A stretch of DNA of 64,000 nucleotides from UBA8752 sp040261275 (GTDB taxonomy: Bacteria > Bacteroidota > Bacteroidia > Flavobacteriales_D > Sanyastnellaceae): the NCBI GenBank assembly GCA_040261275.1, contig JBDQOI010000013.1, positions 4,735 to 68,734 on the forward strand, written 5' to 3'. Shown piece by piece: positions 45,277 to 55,400 of this stretch. The position numbers and the translations under genes are program-made. The notes below the pieces were generated by a model. The model saw only the letters and a list, made by a program, of their open reading frames with translations, was not told where the DNA came from and searched no databases. Each line of letters opens with the position of its first letter. The stretch's first letter is position 1.

Positions 45277-46593
45277 ATGGAGTTTTCGTCGACTCACGAT
45301 GTATTGGGGTGGTTTGACCGGTCTCAAGGCGTAACCACGGATTCACGCGAATGCGGGCCTGGAAAGATGTACTTCGCCCTCAAGGGAGAGCGTTTTGATG
45401 GAAACCAATTTGCGCTTGAAGCCCTGCAAAAAGGATGCATCGCGGCCGTTGTCGATGACCCCACCATAACAGGCGAAGGCATCTTGCACGTTCCCGATGG
45501 CCTGGAAGCCCTTCAGTCCCTGGCTTCCGCGCACCGCCGCAGGTTCAAAGGGCCCGTTTTCGGTCTGACGGGAAGCAATGGTAAAACCACCACGAAGGAG
45601 CTCATCAAAGCGGTGCTCGAAAGACATCTCGTCGTGCATGCCACGCGCGGCAATCTGAACAACCACATTGGGGTCCCCTTGACACTGCTGGCCATGCCGC
45701 TGGATGCCGAATTCGCCCTGGTGGAAATGGGCGCCAATCATCAGGGAGAAATCGCTGCGTTGTGCCGAATCGCCGAACCCACGCTCGGTATGATCACCAA
45801 TGTGGGGCTTGCCCACCTCGAAGGATTTGGCGGCGTGGAAGGCGTCAAGAAGGGGAAGCAGGAACTCTACCGGTACTTGGCCGCCCACGACGGCATTGCC
45901 TTTGTGCCCGCTGCTGATTCGGACCTTCTTGCACTTTCAGAATTGACCGGACTCGAAAGGCAGTGCTACGGAACTTCTCATCATCCACCCCATGCATGGA
46001 GAATGGATGAGAGCGTCAATGCCCCATTGTTCTGGAACCGCTCCACCGGCATGGAACCGGGGCCCTGGCACCGTGCAATGGGCCCCCTCCGCGTCCAATT
46101 GCCGGGCGCGCACCAGTTGGCCAACATGCAGGCTGCGATCGCAGTGGGCCTTTACATGGGCGTGGCGCCAGAGGAGATCAATGTTGCCCTTGCCTCGTTC
46201 CTGCCCGTGGACCAACGTGGAGAAACGGTAAATACCGATCGAAACCGAATCATTGTAGACTGCTACAATGCCAACCCGAGCTCCGTCGTTTCCACCTTGC
46301 GCGCGTTTGCCGCTGCAGCCCATCCCTCGCCACTGGCCATTCTGGGCGACATGAAGGAACTGGGCGACCATGCCGAAGAAGGGCATCAATGGGTCCGGGA
46401 TGTAGCCCGAGAATGCGGTCTGGAATGCTGGGTGGTCGGAAGCGATTTCAACCGTTATGCCCCGGCAGACCGGTCTTATGCTGACATGGGGACATTGGAG
46501 GCCGCTCTTGAAACGGAAGCCATCCAAAACCGGACCATCCTGCTCAAGGGATCGCGCTCCATGCGCATGGAGGCGTTGGTTCAAGTCCTCTGA
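45277..46593 (+). CDS. murF: UDP-N-acetylmuramoyl-tripeptide:D-Ala-D-Ala ligase
   Basis: 438 residues. Adds D-Ala-D-Ala to the UDP-MurNAc tripeptide, the last cytoplasmic step of the peptidoglycan precursor. The N-terminal MurF domain includes TTDSREC and FALKGERFDGNQF, the P-loop is GSNGKTTTKE (near residue 100), and the EMGANHQGEI and LGDMKELG segments are family hallmarks. The frame is open upstream into gldJ's terminator; the ATG at 45277 gives the family N-terminus. Its genomic link to gldJ is common in this phylum. Confidence 0.94.
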   Translation: MEFSSTHDVLGWFDRSQGVTTDSRECGPGKMYFALKGERFDGNQFALEALQKGCIAAVVDDPTITGEGILHVPDGLEALQSLASAHRRRFKGPVFGLTGSNGKTTTKELIKAVLERHLVVHATRGNLNNHIGVPLTLLAMPLDAEFALVEMGANHQGEIAALCRIAEPTLGMITNVGLAHLEGFGGVEGVKKGKQELYRYLAAHDGIAFVPAADSDLLALSELTGLERQCYGTSHHPPHAWRMDESVNAPLFWNRSTGMEPGPWHRAMGPLRVQLPGAHQLANMQAAIAVGLYMGVAPEEINVALASFLPVDQRGETVNTDRNRIIVDCYNANPSSVVSTLRAFAAAAHPSPLAILGDMKELGDHAEEGHQWVRDVARECGLECWVVGSDFNRYAPADRSYADMGTLEAALETEAIQNRTILLKGSRSMRMEALVQVL

Positions 46594-46613
46594 CCCCCTG
46601 TTCGGGCAGGGGG
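46594..46613 (+). terminator. GC-rich hairpin after murF
   Basis: CCCCCTG (46594-46600) pairs with CAGGGGG (46607-46613) around TTCGGG. It begins directly after the murF stop and is followed by GGCGGC rather than a T-run, so termination is possible but weak; the tyrS box lies 7 nt downstream. Confidence 0.4.
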
Positions 46614-46620
46614 GGCGGCT

Positions 46621-46628
46621 TATCTTTC
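46621..46628 (+). promoter_or_regulatory. Start-proximal TATCTTTC box (tyrS)
   Basis: TATCTTTC ends 6 nt before the tyrS ATG. It is a one-base variant of TAnnTTTG, in the short gap between the murF hairpin and tyrS. Confidence 0.4.
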
Positions 46629-46634
46629 GGCCCC

Positions 46635-47912
46635 ATGGATTTCATTGCCGAACTGAAATGGCGCGGGCTTCTCCACGACGCCATGCCTGGACTCGAGGAG
46701 CAACTCGCCAAGGAGCAGACCACTGGATATGTGGGGTTCGACCCGACGGCCGACTCTTTGCACATTGGCAATCTGGTTCCGGTCATGTTGCTGGTTCATC
46801 TGCAAAGGGCTGGACACAAACCCATTGCGCTGGTGGGAGGTGCAACCGGTATGGTGGGTGACCCCTCGGGCAAGGCGGCTGAGCGTCAACTGCTTGACAT
46901 GGACACCCTGCAGCACAACCTCGCCTGCCAGAAGGCGCAACTGGAGAGGTTTCTGGACTTTGAAGGGGAAGCGGCAGCAGAGGTGGTCAACAACTTCGAT
47001 TGGTTCAAGGATTTGGGCTTCCTCGAGTTCATTCGAGATGTGGGAAAGCACATCACCGTGAATTACATGATGGCGAAGGATTCCGTCAAGAACCGCCTCG
47101 AGGGGGGCATGAGTTTTACGGAGTTCAGCTATCAATTGGTGCAGGGCTATGACTTCTACCACCTTTGGAAGGAGCGCGATTGCATGCTCCAGATGGGGGG
47201 AAGCGACCAATGGGGCAACATGACGACGGGAACCGAATTGATCCGCCGTAAGGGACAGGGACAGGCATTTGCCCTCACCGCCCCGCTCATCACGAAAGCC
47301 GATGGGTCCAAATTTGGGAAAAGCGAAGGCGGCAATGTCTGGATTGACAAAGCCCGCACCAGTGCCTACAAATTCTACCAGTATTGGATCAATGCCGCGG
47401 ACGAGGATGCCGCTCGCTTCATCCGGATCTTCACCCTTCTCGCTCGGGAGCGCATCGAGGAAATTGAAGCCGCCCATGCCGAAAACCCTGGAGCGCGCCT
47501 GTTGCAGAAGGAGCTCGCCGCCGATGTGACCCGCCGCATCCACGGAGAGGCGGACCTCCAGACGGCCATGGCGGCCACCGCTCTGCTCTTTGGAAAGAGC
47601 ACCGAGGCCGACCTGCGCGCCCTGCCGGAGTCCGAGCTGCTCAGCGTATTCGAGGGGGTGCCTCAACGCGAAATCAGCAGGGACGAACTGGCACAGGGCG
47701 TGGGCATCATCGACCTGCTGGCCGGCGGAGAAGCGCCTTTTCTTTCCTCGGGAGGTGAAGCGCGCCGCGCCTTGAAGGAGAATTCAATCAGCGTCAACCG
47801 GAACAAGATTGCCGCAGACAAGGTGGTCGTTTTGGACGACTGCATCGGCAGCGGAATTGTCCTTCTCCAACGGGGAAAGAAGAACTATTTCCTGGTCCGC
47901 GTCACGGGTTGA
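46635..47912 (+). CDS. tyrS: Tyrosyl-tRNA synthetase
   Basis: 425 residues, class I synthetase charging tRNA-Tyr. The HIGH-type motif is SLHIGN (41-46), the KMSKS-type motif is KFGKSEGG, QMGGSDQWGN lies in the Tyr pocket, and a C-terminal S4 RNA-binding domain (about 345-425) is present. The stop is directly adjacent to the stop of the convergent permease gene (0 nt apart). Confidence 0.96.
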   Translation: MDFIAELKWRGLLHDAMPGLEEQLAKEQTTGYVGFDPTADSLHIGNLVPVMLLVHLQRAGHKPIALVGGATGMVGDPSGKAAERQLLDMDTLQHNLACQKAQLERFLDFEGEAAAEVVNNFDWFKDLGFLEFIRDVGKHITVNYMMAKDSVKNRLEGGMSFTEFSYQLVQGYDFYHLWKERDCMLQMGGSDQWGNMTTGTELIRRKGQGQAFALTAPLITKADGSKFGKSEGGNVWIDKARTSAYKFYQYWINAADEDAARFIRIFTLLARERIEEIEAAHAENPGARLLQKELAADVTRRIHGEADLQTAMAATALLFGKSTEADLRALPESELLSVFEGVPQREISRDELAQGVGIIDLLAGGEAPFLSSGGEARRALKENSISVNRNKIAADKVVVLDDCIGSGIVLLQRGKKNYFLVRVTG

Positions 47913-48962
47913 TCAACCAAACAAAGCGGTCAATTCCCTGCCCTCGATAAAATAGAGGAATACCACGAGGAGCACGCTGATCACGAGGCCCAATGTGGCT
48001 TTCCCCAGATCACTGAAGACCATGGGCCAAAGCTTCTCGCCGTCCAGCTCATTCAACCGAAGGCGCAAAGCCACTTCTCGACCCGCCAGCATGCCCAGGA
48101 AAACCCAGGTGGTGCTCATCGGCACCTTGGCTCCGATGCCAAAGGTGTCGAACTTGAAAATCAGCAAAACCAGACCGTAAAAGAGGTCGATGAAGGTGGC
48201 AGACCGAATGTCGGCGGTATTGGTCTTGACCCGGACGATTTTCTGGATTTCTCCGCCCCTCTGGTGGAAGATGTAACCGAGCATCCCCACCAATACGAGC
48301 AGCGCAAAGGCAAACTTCCAAACGGACACTTCGGCGGGATCTCCGAGGTAAACCAGGATGTTGACCAAGTCTTGGGTCAGCCATTGGCTCCATAAGAAAC
48401 CCGTGGCCAACCACTGGGTTACCGTCCAGAACTGTTTGCTGCGTAGCAGACCCTTGCCCTCCTCCATGGGATGACGGAGGAAAAAACGCTCCGTCAATCG
48501 GCTCAATGCGACAAAGGCGATGATGGCGAACAGGAAAGCCACACCGTAGCCTCCCAAACTCTTCACCAGCATTTTGGGCAGGGCTTTGGGAGCAAAAAAA
48601 GTGAGGACCAAAAAGGTAGTACTGACCGGTATGCCCAACCGAGTAATGCCCAGGAGCACCAATGGAGGCATGATGTACCAGATGGTCAGGGTGGGAAAGT
48701 CAATGGGCTTGTCCGGATCCTGAAACAGTCCCGCATACTTGCCGAATGTCAGGTCCCCGCCTTTGCCTCCGAGGTATTCTCCGAGCCCCATGTAGCCCAT
48801 GGTGACCACGACGGCCATGATGCCGCCTGCAAAGATCCACAACAACCACCAAGGCTTGTCCTCATTGGAGGTCAGGAAGGTGCCCAATGTTTGGATGCTG
48901 TCATTGCCTACCACCGAATAGGCAGCGATGCTGAACCCGATTAAGGCAATGGCGGCTTCCAT
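47913..48962 (-). CDS. PiT-like integral membrane permease
   Basis: 349 residues with about eight or nine hydrophobic segments. Two halves carry related motifs: SVVGNDSIQTLGTF near the N-terminus recalls the GANDxxNxxGT signature of PiT phosphate permeases, and IPVSTTFLVL and VPMSTTWVFLG repeat the P-x-STT element. A substrate such as phosphate at the inner membrane is plausible, but the match is by motif only and the protein is shorter than usual PiT members. The first helix starts within a few residues of the ATG. A TAGCTTCG box with a TTG 23 nt further up precedes it. Confidence 0.65.
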   Translation of the reverse strand: MEAAIALIGFSIAAYSVVGNDSIQTLGTFLTSNEDKPWWLLWIFAGGIMAVVVTMGYMGLGEYLGGKGGDLTFGKYAGLFQDPDKPIDFPTLTIWYIMPPLVLLGITRLGIPVSTTFLVLTFFAPKALPKMLVKSLGGYGVAFLFAIIAFVALSRLTERFFLRHPMEEGKGLLRSKQFWTVTQWLATGFLWSQWLTQDLVNILVYLGDPAEVSVWKFAFALLVLVGMLGYIFHQRGGEIQKIVRVKTNTADIRSATFIDLFYGLVLLIFKFDTFGIGAKVPMSTTWVFLGMLAGREVALRLRLNELDGEKLWPMVFSDLGKATLGLVISVLLVVFLYFIEGRELTALFG

Positions 48963-48969
48963 CGTGGCG

Positions 48970-48977
48970 CGAAGCTA
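48970..48977 (-). promoter_or_regulatory. TAGCTTCG box with -33 TTG (PiT-like gene)
   Basis: TAGCTTCG on the minus strand ends 7 nt before the ATG. A TTG lies 23 nt upstream of its first base (20-nt spacer), the distance expected between Bacteroidetes -33 and -7 elements. It is the best two-part example of the start-proximal box. Confidence 0.55.
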
Positions 48978-49009
48978 GTTCCCGACTTGAACGTTGCCAA
49001 GAATTCGAC

Positions 49010-50125
49010 TCACTGAACCATGAGATTACAACCCCGTACTTCCGAATGGTCAAATCGACCGAGAAGATCAAAGGTCAATCCCCCACCTTCCAAAGCGCGG
49101 GTACGAGCGAGGTCTTGGGTGGAAAGAAAAGCGCAACTGCCAAGGTTGGCGAGGTCAATCACATCCACTCCGCCTGTGGAACCGGCAGCCTGCAAGGAAA
49201 GAGGGTCGTCCGTCCGACGCAATCGAATGCGCATCCAAGGAGGTGTGCGAAAGGCCCCATCCGCCTTGGACCAAGCTTGGCTCAGCAGCTCCGTCATCCC
49301 ATATTCCCCGCCGACCTCGTGGATACCAAAACCCTCCTTCAACGCGGCTCGGACCCGCTCGGCCACCCATTCCTCGCGCCTGCCCTTCATGCCCCCCGTA
49401 ACGGCGATCTCCGCTCTATCCCCCAATGGCGGCCTTCCGGACTTGCGCCACAACTCGGCGGCATCCACCAAGGCCCAGGTCACTCCGATCAAAACGGGTT
49501 TCTGCCCATCCTGCATCGCCCCTTCCATGGACTTGAACAGGGCCTCGAAATCATCGAGATGAAACCCGCCTTCCGGGGATCCGCCCGATTCCATCCACCC
49601 TTCTGTCCGAAGCATGTGGACCATGTGGACGAGGCTGCTGTCAGAACGCTCCAGATAGCCGGGCAGCAATCCCAACACCACTGCACCGTTTCTCCCGGGC
49701 GGCCCGAAACGGGCGCGAAACCCCTCGGTGGCGGAAAGTCGATACAGATGGGGCGTGCGGACCTGATGCACGCCCTGTGCGGCGCCTGTCGTTCCACTGG
49801 TTCTGAAAGACAAGGAAGCGATAGGTTCCTCGATCCCATGTGTCTGGACATCCGTCCATTTGAAAGCGTCTACCGGAAGTGCTGGAATGCACCTCCAATC
49901 CCCGGAACCGCCATGAGGATCTTCACGCCAACCCAAATGGGCGCACCACGCGCGATAGGTTGGATTGAAACGGAATTGGTATGCGAATACATCCCAAGCC
50001 AAGGCCTCGAAGTCCTCTTCACCTTTGCCGCGTATGAAGCCGGCCACGCGGCGCCAAAGCGCATTTCCCTCTTCAGAACCCATGGGATTCACAACTTCAT
50101 CCAAAGGGCAGATGGGCTCTGACAT
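49010..50125 (-). CDS. LuxE-like acyl-protein synthetase / acyltransferase
   Basis: 371 residues from the ATG at 50125. An adenylate-forming fold with the phosphate-binding loop SFRTSGTTGAAQG, a VGGEYGMTELLSQAW motif and a C-terminal DLLGRFDHSEVRGCN stretch. It matches the LuxE/PaaK-like acyl-protein synthetase domain found as single genes in Bacteroidetes, where no luciferase is made. The substrate acid is unknown; fatty acid activation for lipid or surface modification is a guess. It is divergent from the lipoprotein gene, 30 nt apart. Confidence 0.8.
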   Translation of the reverse strand: MSEPICPLDEVVNPMGSEEGNALWRRVAGFIRGKGEEDFEALAWDVFAYQFRFNPTYRAWCAHLGWREDPHGGSGDWRCIPALPVDAFKWTDVQTHGIEEPIASLSFRTSGTTGAAQGVHQVRTPHLYRLSATEGFRARFGPPGRNGAVVLGLLPGYLERSDSSLVHMVHMLRTEGWMESGGSPEGGFHLDDFEALFKSMEGAMQDGQKPVLIGVTWALVDAAELWRKSGRPPLGDRAEIAVTGGMKGRREEWVAERVRAALKEGFGIHEVGGEYGMTELLSQAWSKADGAFRTPPWMRIRLRRTDDPLSLQAAGSTGGVDVIDLANLGSCAFLSTQDLARTRALEGGGLTFDLLGRFDHSEVRGCNLMVQ

Positions 50126-50143
50126 CGGCTGCAAATTGCGGCT

Positions 50144-50151
50144 TAATTTCC
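50144..50151 (+). promoter_or_regulatory. Start-proximal TAATTTCC box (lipoprotein gene)
   Basis: TAATTTCC ends 4 nt before the GTG at 50156. It is a one-base variant of TAnnTTCG and supports the GTG start, as no ATG lies near. Confidence 0.4.
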
Positions 50152-50155
50152 CACC

Positions 50156-50677
50156 GTGCGTTCTCCATGCCAGCGTAAGTTTTCTTTTCTGCACCGATGT
50201 GTCGGGGTGCTTGGCCTGATCAGCGTTGTGGGGTGCGAATTGCCTGTTTCCCTTCCGCCAGAGCCCGTATTGAATTCAGTGGAGCTCTTCACTGAAGGTG
50301 AGACCGGAACGCTCATTCTCGGATTCGAGGACGGAGATGGAAACTTTGGTTTGGAGCAGGCCGACACAACGGATGCCTTCTGCCCGGAATGCCCGTTCCA
50401 TCACAATGTATTCTGTCAATATCAGGAATTGCGCGATGGAATTTGGACCCCCATCGAACTGAATCCCGAGATCGGTCAAGTGCCCTTTCACTACCGCGCC
50501 CCGCTCATCGTACCTACCGGACAAAACAAGGCCCAGCGCGGCACCATCACAGTGGAACTGGAGCCTCGTTATTACTTGACTTCCGCTTGGGACACCCTTC
50601 GCTTCGCTGTGCACATCATTGACCGGGACCTGCAGTCCAGCGACACCGTGATGACGGAGGTGGTTACGAAGCCGTGA
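50156..50677 (+). CDS. Small lipoprotein of unknown function
   Basis: 173 residues from a GTG start. The N-terminus is a lipoprotein signal (GLISVVGC, Cys about 27). The mature part has a SVELFTEGETGTLILGFEDGDGNFG segment that resembles short secreted beta-sandwich proteins found widely in this phylum as conserved hypotheticals, and a CPECPFHHNVFC Cys/His cluster that could bind metal. Function is unknown. It overlaps the end of the convergent Na/Pi symporter gene by 14 nt. The GTG start is supported by a TAATTTCC box 4 nt upstream. Confidence 0.75.
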   Translation: MRSPCQRKFSFLHRCVGVLGLISVVGCELPVSLPPEPVLNSVELFTEGETGTLILGFEDGDGNFGLEQADTTDAFCPECPFHHNVFCQYQELRDGIWTPIELNPEIGQVPFHYRAPLIVPTGQNKAQRGTITVELEPRYYLTSAWDTLRFAVHIIDRDLQSSDTVMTEVVTKP

Positions 50678-52349
50678 AGATCTCCTCGTATTTGGAGATC
50701 AGGATGCCCAACCGCAGGCCTACTTCTTCGAGACGGTTGGCCATTTCATTGAAGACCATCCCACTTTGCACGGAATACCTGCCCTTGCGCGAATCTTCGA
50801 GGTACCTGGTGCGCATCTGATCCCGATACACGTGTGCACTGGCCAGGTGCCGCTCCACCCGTCCGAAGACCTCCCGAATGGCCAGCGGTCCGAGGGGTGA
50901 GGGGCTGTTCAAGCTACCCATGGACTCGAGAGCGGCGGTCAGTTCCTCTAGCATGGATACCATGCGGCTCCGCTGCTTGGGGGGGAAGAAAATCTCGTTG
51001 CGCTCTCGGTCCATCTGCATTTCGAGAAAGCTGTGCATCAACTCGACAATCTGACCGATATCGGTTGCCCATTCCAGCAAGAATTGGACCTGTCGATACG
51101 TCGACCCTGAAATTTTACTCCGAGCCAAACGCTCAAGAAAGGCCTTCACTTCCGACTCATAGCGCCCACTCAACATTTTGAATTCCGAGAGTCGGTCTTC
51201 TGCCTTTTGGCGCTTGGCCATATCGGACGTACCCATCAGGGTCACCATTTCCTGCATCATCCGGACGGCCAGCTCATGGTGATGTTCTGCCTCTCGTTGG
51301 GCTTCCAGTACCTGAAGTTCAGGGGCATCCATGGGACTTGCAGAAACCAACGGGGTGCGAAAATCCCTGACCCCCTCACCCGGAATCAACTTGCGGGACA
51401 TCCATAGAATTGGACGGGGAAACAGGCCGAAGACGCTCGTGATGATCACATTGAACAGGGTGTGGAAGAGGGCGAGTACGATGGCGATATCCGCTACAGA
51501 AGTCCCGCCGGGTTCCAAAAACCAATGGACCACCCTCAAGGCGGCACCCAGCAGCGGCAAGAACAAGACCGCCCCCAATACATTCAGCAGGACATGGGCG
51601 GCGGCCACCCTTCGCGCTTCGCGACCGGAAACCAGTGCGGCGAGGACAGCAGTGGAAGTCGTTCCGATGTTGGCCCCCAGAACCACGGCTGCACCGGTAA
51701 TCTCAGACACTACGCCACCCGCCGCCAAGGTGATGATGAGCGCTAAAACCGCAGAGGAACTCTGGAGCGCCGCTGTGGCGACCAAACCGATGAAGACCGC
51801 ACCGAAGATGGAGGCCATGCCCCCGACGTTGATGAAATCCAGCGATTCCGCAAGTCCGGCCTCTGTGATGGGGGGAACGCCCGCTTTGAGCAGGCCAAGG
51901 CCTACGAACATCAGGGCAAATCCGATGATGGCTTCGCCCATGGACCGCGTTCGGCGACGGCGAAAGAACAACAAGGGCAGCGCCAACGTCAACAGCGGAA
52001 GCGCCAGATTCCCGAGCGAGGGTTTGCTCAACGTCAAGGCGACGAGCCATCCGGTGACCGTAGTGCCCACATTGGCACCCAAAAGAAAAAAATAGGCCTC
52101 TGAGAGGCGCAAGAGCCCCACCTGCGCAAAGCTCACGGCAATGACCGATATGGCGCTGCTCGACTGCAGGATACCCGTCAACGAAAGACCCGCGAGATAG
52201 GCGCGTTCCGGTCGTCGGGTCACCCTTCCCACCGCCCTTCGCATGCGATCTCCCGTGAGGCGCTGTATGGCCTCGCTCATCACGACCATGCCGTAGATGA
52301 AGAGGCCCAATGCACCCAAGAGGTTCAAGACTTGGAGAAGGCTGATCAT
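50664..52349 (-). CDS. Na+/phosphate cotransporter family protein (NptA type)
   Basis: 561 residues from the ATG at 52349. About eight membrane helices in two repeats carry the QSSSA motifs (GILQSSSAISV and AALQSSSAVLAL) of the Na/Pi cotransporter II family. The C-terminal 200 residues form a PhoU-like helical domain in the cytoplasm. It imports phosphate, or exports it, with sodium. A longer frame start at 52397 lies in the terminator of the next gene, so 52349 is preferred. It is the second phosphate-transport-like protein within 5 kb. Confidence 0.88.
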   Translation of the reverse strand: MISLLQVLNLLGALGLFIYGMVVMSEAIQRLTGDRMRRAVGRVTRRPERAYLAGLSLTGILQSSSAISVIAVSFAQVGLLRLSEAYFFLLGANVGTTVTGWLVALTLSKPSLGNLALPLLTLALPLLFFRRRRTRSMGEAIIGFALMFVGLGLLKAGVPPITEAGLAESLDFINVGGMASIFGAVFIGLVATAALQSSSAVLALIITLAAGGVVSEITGAAVVLGANIGTTSTAVLAALVSGREARRVAAAHVLLNVLGAVLFLPLLGAALRVVHWFLEPGGTSVADIAIVLALFHTLFNVIITSVFGLFPRPILWMSRKLIPGEGVRDFRTPLVSASPMDAPELQVLEAQREAEHHHELAVRMMQEMVTLMGTSDMAKRQKAEDRLSEFKMLSGRYESEVKAFLERLARSKISGSTYRQVQFLLEWATDIGQIVELMHSFLEMQMDRERNEIFFPPKQRSRMVSMLEELTAALESMGSLNSPSPLGPLAIREVFGRVERHLASAHVYRDQMRTRYLEDSRKGRYSVQSGMVFNEMANRLEEVGLRLGILISKYEEIFTAS

Positions 52350-52376
52350 GAGAGGTTGACGTGGGCGCGAATTTGC

Positions 52377-52412
52377 GAAAAAAGAAAGGCGGTGCACAGT
52401 GCACCGCCTTTC
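52377..52412 (-). terminator. Strong intrinsic terminator of the large secreted protein
   Basis: On the minus strand a 12-bp stem (GAAAGGCGGTGC at 52384-52395 pairing with GCACCGCCTTTC at 52401-52412) is followed by a run of seven T residues. It lies 22 nt after the stop codon of the 52434-56762 gene. Confidence 0.85.
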
Positions 52413-52433
52413 TCAATTCTGGGCTGATTTCGA

Positions 52434-55400
52434 TTATTCGACGCAATCCGTGGCAAAGGCACCGAGCAGGATGAGCAGGTCGCTCACCGAAGTCGTGCCG
52501 TCGCCGTTGAGATCGGTCGGGCAGTTGTCTACGATCGCCACCTCGCAGGTGCCATCGTCAAAGGTTGCCGTCTCGTCATAGTTCGCGGCCTCGGGGTAAG
52601 TGCAACCGTAGCAGTCGTATGTGCAGCTCTCGTCGTCGAAGAGGGCGACCGCATCGTAGTTGCATGCGGTACCGTCGGTACAACCGAAGGCTGAGCTGTT
52701 GGCCGCGCCCGGGGTGCCATTGTCCACCCAGCTGGCCTGCCAGTTGTCGGGGTCGTCGTTGTTCAGGTCGGTCATGATGAGCTCGAGGGAGGCACAACCT
52801 CCATCGGGGCTCGCGGCAAGCACGTTGCCGAGCACGCTGATTTCCTGAGAGGGCCAAGGAGCGGCGTCGTCATATGTGACGGCATCCACGATGTTGCCGA
52901 AGGCGTCCTGGAGCTGAGCCGTTCCTGCGCTGTTGCCCCAGTTTCCATTGTCCATGAGGAAGGTGGTGATGCCCAACCCCTCATAGTTGGCCTGGGCCAC
53001 GAGGCCCGGCACCACGAGGAAGTAGCTGTCCGCCGGGATGATGGTGCCTTCAGGGAAGGTCATCGCCAGGGAGATGGAAGTGGGGTCAGAGAAGGCGAAC
53101 CACACTTCGTATCCACTGATGTCCACTTCGGCATCTGCATTGTAGAACTCCACAAACTCCCAATCGAAATCACCGCCCTGGTTGTCACAGGGGTTGTAGT
53201 GGATCTCGTTGACGATGATGTTGGGCAGCGTGTAGTAGCAAGTGGTGTTGTCCTCTACCGTGGCGCTGGGGTTGTAGTTCAATGCCGTAGCGTCTGTGCA
53301 GCCCGTGATCACGCAGCTGCCGTCGTCGGAGGTCGCATCGGGGTTGTAGTTGTCCGCGGCGGGATCCGTGCAACCTGGGATGTTGGCACAGCTGCCATCG
53401 TCCTCGTTGGCCAAGGACCAGTAGTTCGGGAAGGTGGGATCGGTACAACCGAGGCGCACGACGTCCGTGGAATCGCGCGGCTCGATCTTCCAGTTGCCAT
53501 AAGCGTAACCGGTAGGTGCGGTCACTCGGTAGGTCCGTCCCGCCTCGACCACACCTGCGCCAAAGGCGTCGTAGGCACGGTCGTTCACGCGAGCGCCGCC
53601 GCTGCCATCGTTGATGGACCACTCGGCAAAACCGAGGTCGGGGTTGTCGCAATCCGCGGTGACAGAAACGAGTACGGCCTCCCACTCCTCGAGGTTGACA
53701 TCACCCGAAGCGAGTACCTCCGCCGCTGGAAGCGGGTTGCCAGAGGAGATGATGTTGATCGTCGGGTTGGGGAAGTAGTCGTTGCCGAACCAGCTGTCGG
53801 GAGATCCGGTGATTTCCACCTCATCGCCCACCATGACGTTGCCGATGGACTCGAGGGTGGACCCTGATCCGCGGACCCAGTAACCGGAAAAGGCACCGGT
53901 TCCGTTCTGGATGGTGAAGGCCGCCTGGTTGCCGAAGGAACCGTCGTCCGTGAGGTATACGCCCGTCACAATACCGGAAGTGGTGACGATCCCTGAAGTG
54001 AGGCCTTCATTGATCTCCTGTATCGTCACGTTGGGGATGAACAGACAGCTGCCGTCGTCCACCGTGGCGTTGGGATCGTAGTTCAAAGCCAGCGGGTCGG
54101 TACAACCTTCTGAGTTTACGGCACAAAGTCCTGTGAACTCGTGGCTGTTGTAGCCTTCGAGGGCGTTGTTCAATGCGTAGTCGTTGTCGAGCACGATCCA
54201 CTCACTGTCCTCGGGAGTGGTACCCGCGGAGGCCGCCCAGTCGCCGCCATTTCCGTAGGATACATCGGACTTCCTGCGGATGGTGTGGTTCTGTGTTCCG
54301 TTGGTGGTACCGGCCACATCCCATGCGGAACCGGGGTCAAGACCGTAGGGCTCACCGATGGCGTCGATGAGGGTCCAGTCTCCTCCGTTTCCGAAGGAAG
54401 CGGTAGCGCTGTAGATGAGGCCGACGGCATCGTCACCGTTGGACATGAAGGCCCAGGTGGCGTCAGCACTGTCCAGCAATTCCGGTGCGGCCGAGGGGTG
54501 CACGATGAGGAAGGTCTCGCCCGCGGCGATGGAGCCGCCGGTTGGGAAGATGTCGTTCCAATAGTCCCACTCCGCTGCAGCCGGGTCGCTGTTGTTGGCG
54601 CCGTTGCTCTGGTTGGCAATGGTATACAGCGCCAGGCTGACCGGGCTGTTGGTCGGGTTGTAGACCTCGATGTACTTGTTGTTGGAGGAACCTTCCGCCG
54701 CCTCACTGAAGAAGAGGTCGCAAGGCTCACTGCCCGTGCAGGATCCGTCGTCGATGTCGGAACCCGGGGTGTAGTTGTCGGCGTTGGGCAAAGTACATCC
54801 GTAGAGCAGCACATCCGCCTCAGAGCGCGGAATCAACTTGAAGTTTCCGAAACTGTAGTGAAGCGGAGCCGTAACCTGGAATAGGGCGTTGATCACGACC
54901 TCGCCGGTGCCCTGGTGGTCCCAGCCGCGGTCGTCCACGCGTACTTCACCGGAAGCATCGTCGATGCCCCACTCGCCGTTTCCGAGGTCGGGAGAAGACA
55001 CCGCACCCGTGGCCTGCACCAGAACGCCTTCCCACTCTTCCATGTTGACGGCAGCGGTTCCGAGCACTTCTGCCATCGGAAGGTCGTTGCCCTGGCTCAA
55101 AATGCTCGTGGCTACAGGGTTTCCGCCCACACCTTCAATCTGTGTGAGGTCGAAGTACTCAGAAATGACGCCGGTCAGGCTGACGAAGTCGCCTTCAGCA
55201 ACGGCCACTTCCGGATTGAAACCGAAGATGCCGCTGTAGGCCCCTTGTCCTTGTTGAACGCTGAATAAGCTGCCGTAAACACCGGTCACGATGCCGCTGA
55301 TGGTAACCAGCGAGTCTGTGAACACCGGTGGATCCAGCGCCTGCCCCTGTTGGATGGTCGCAATGGCAATCGCGCCGTCCACAATGTTGCAACTGTCGTC

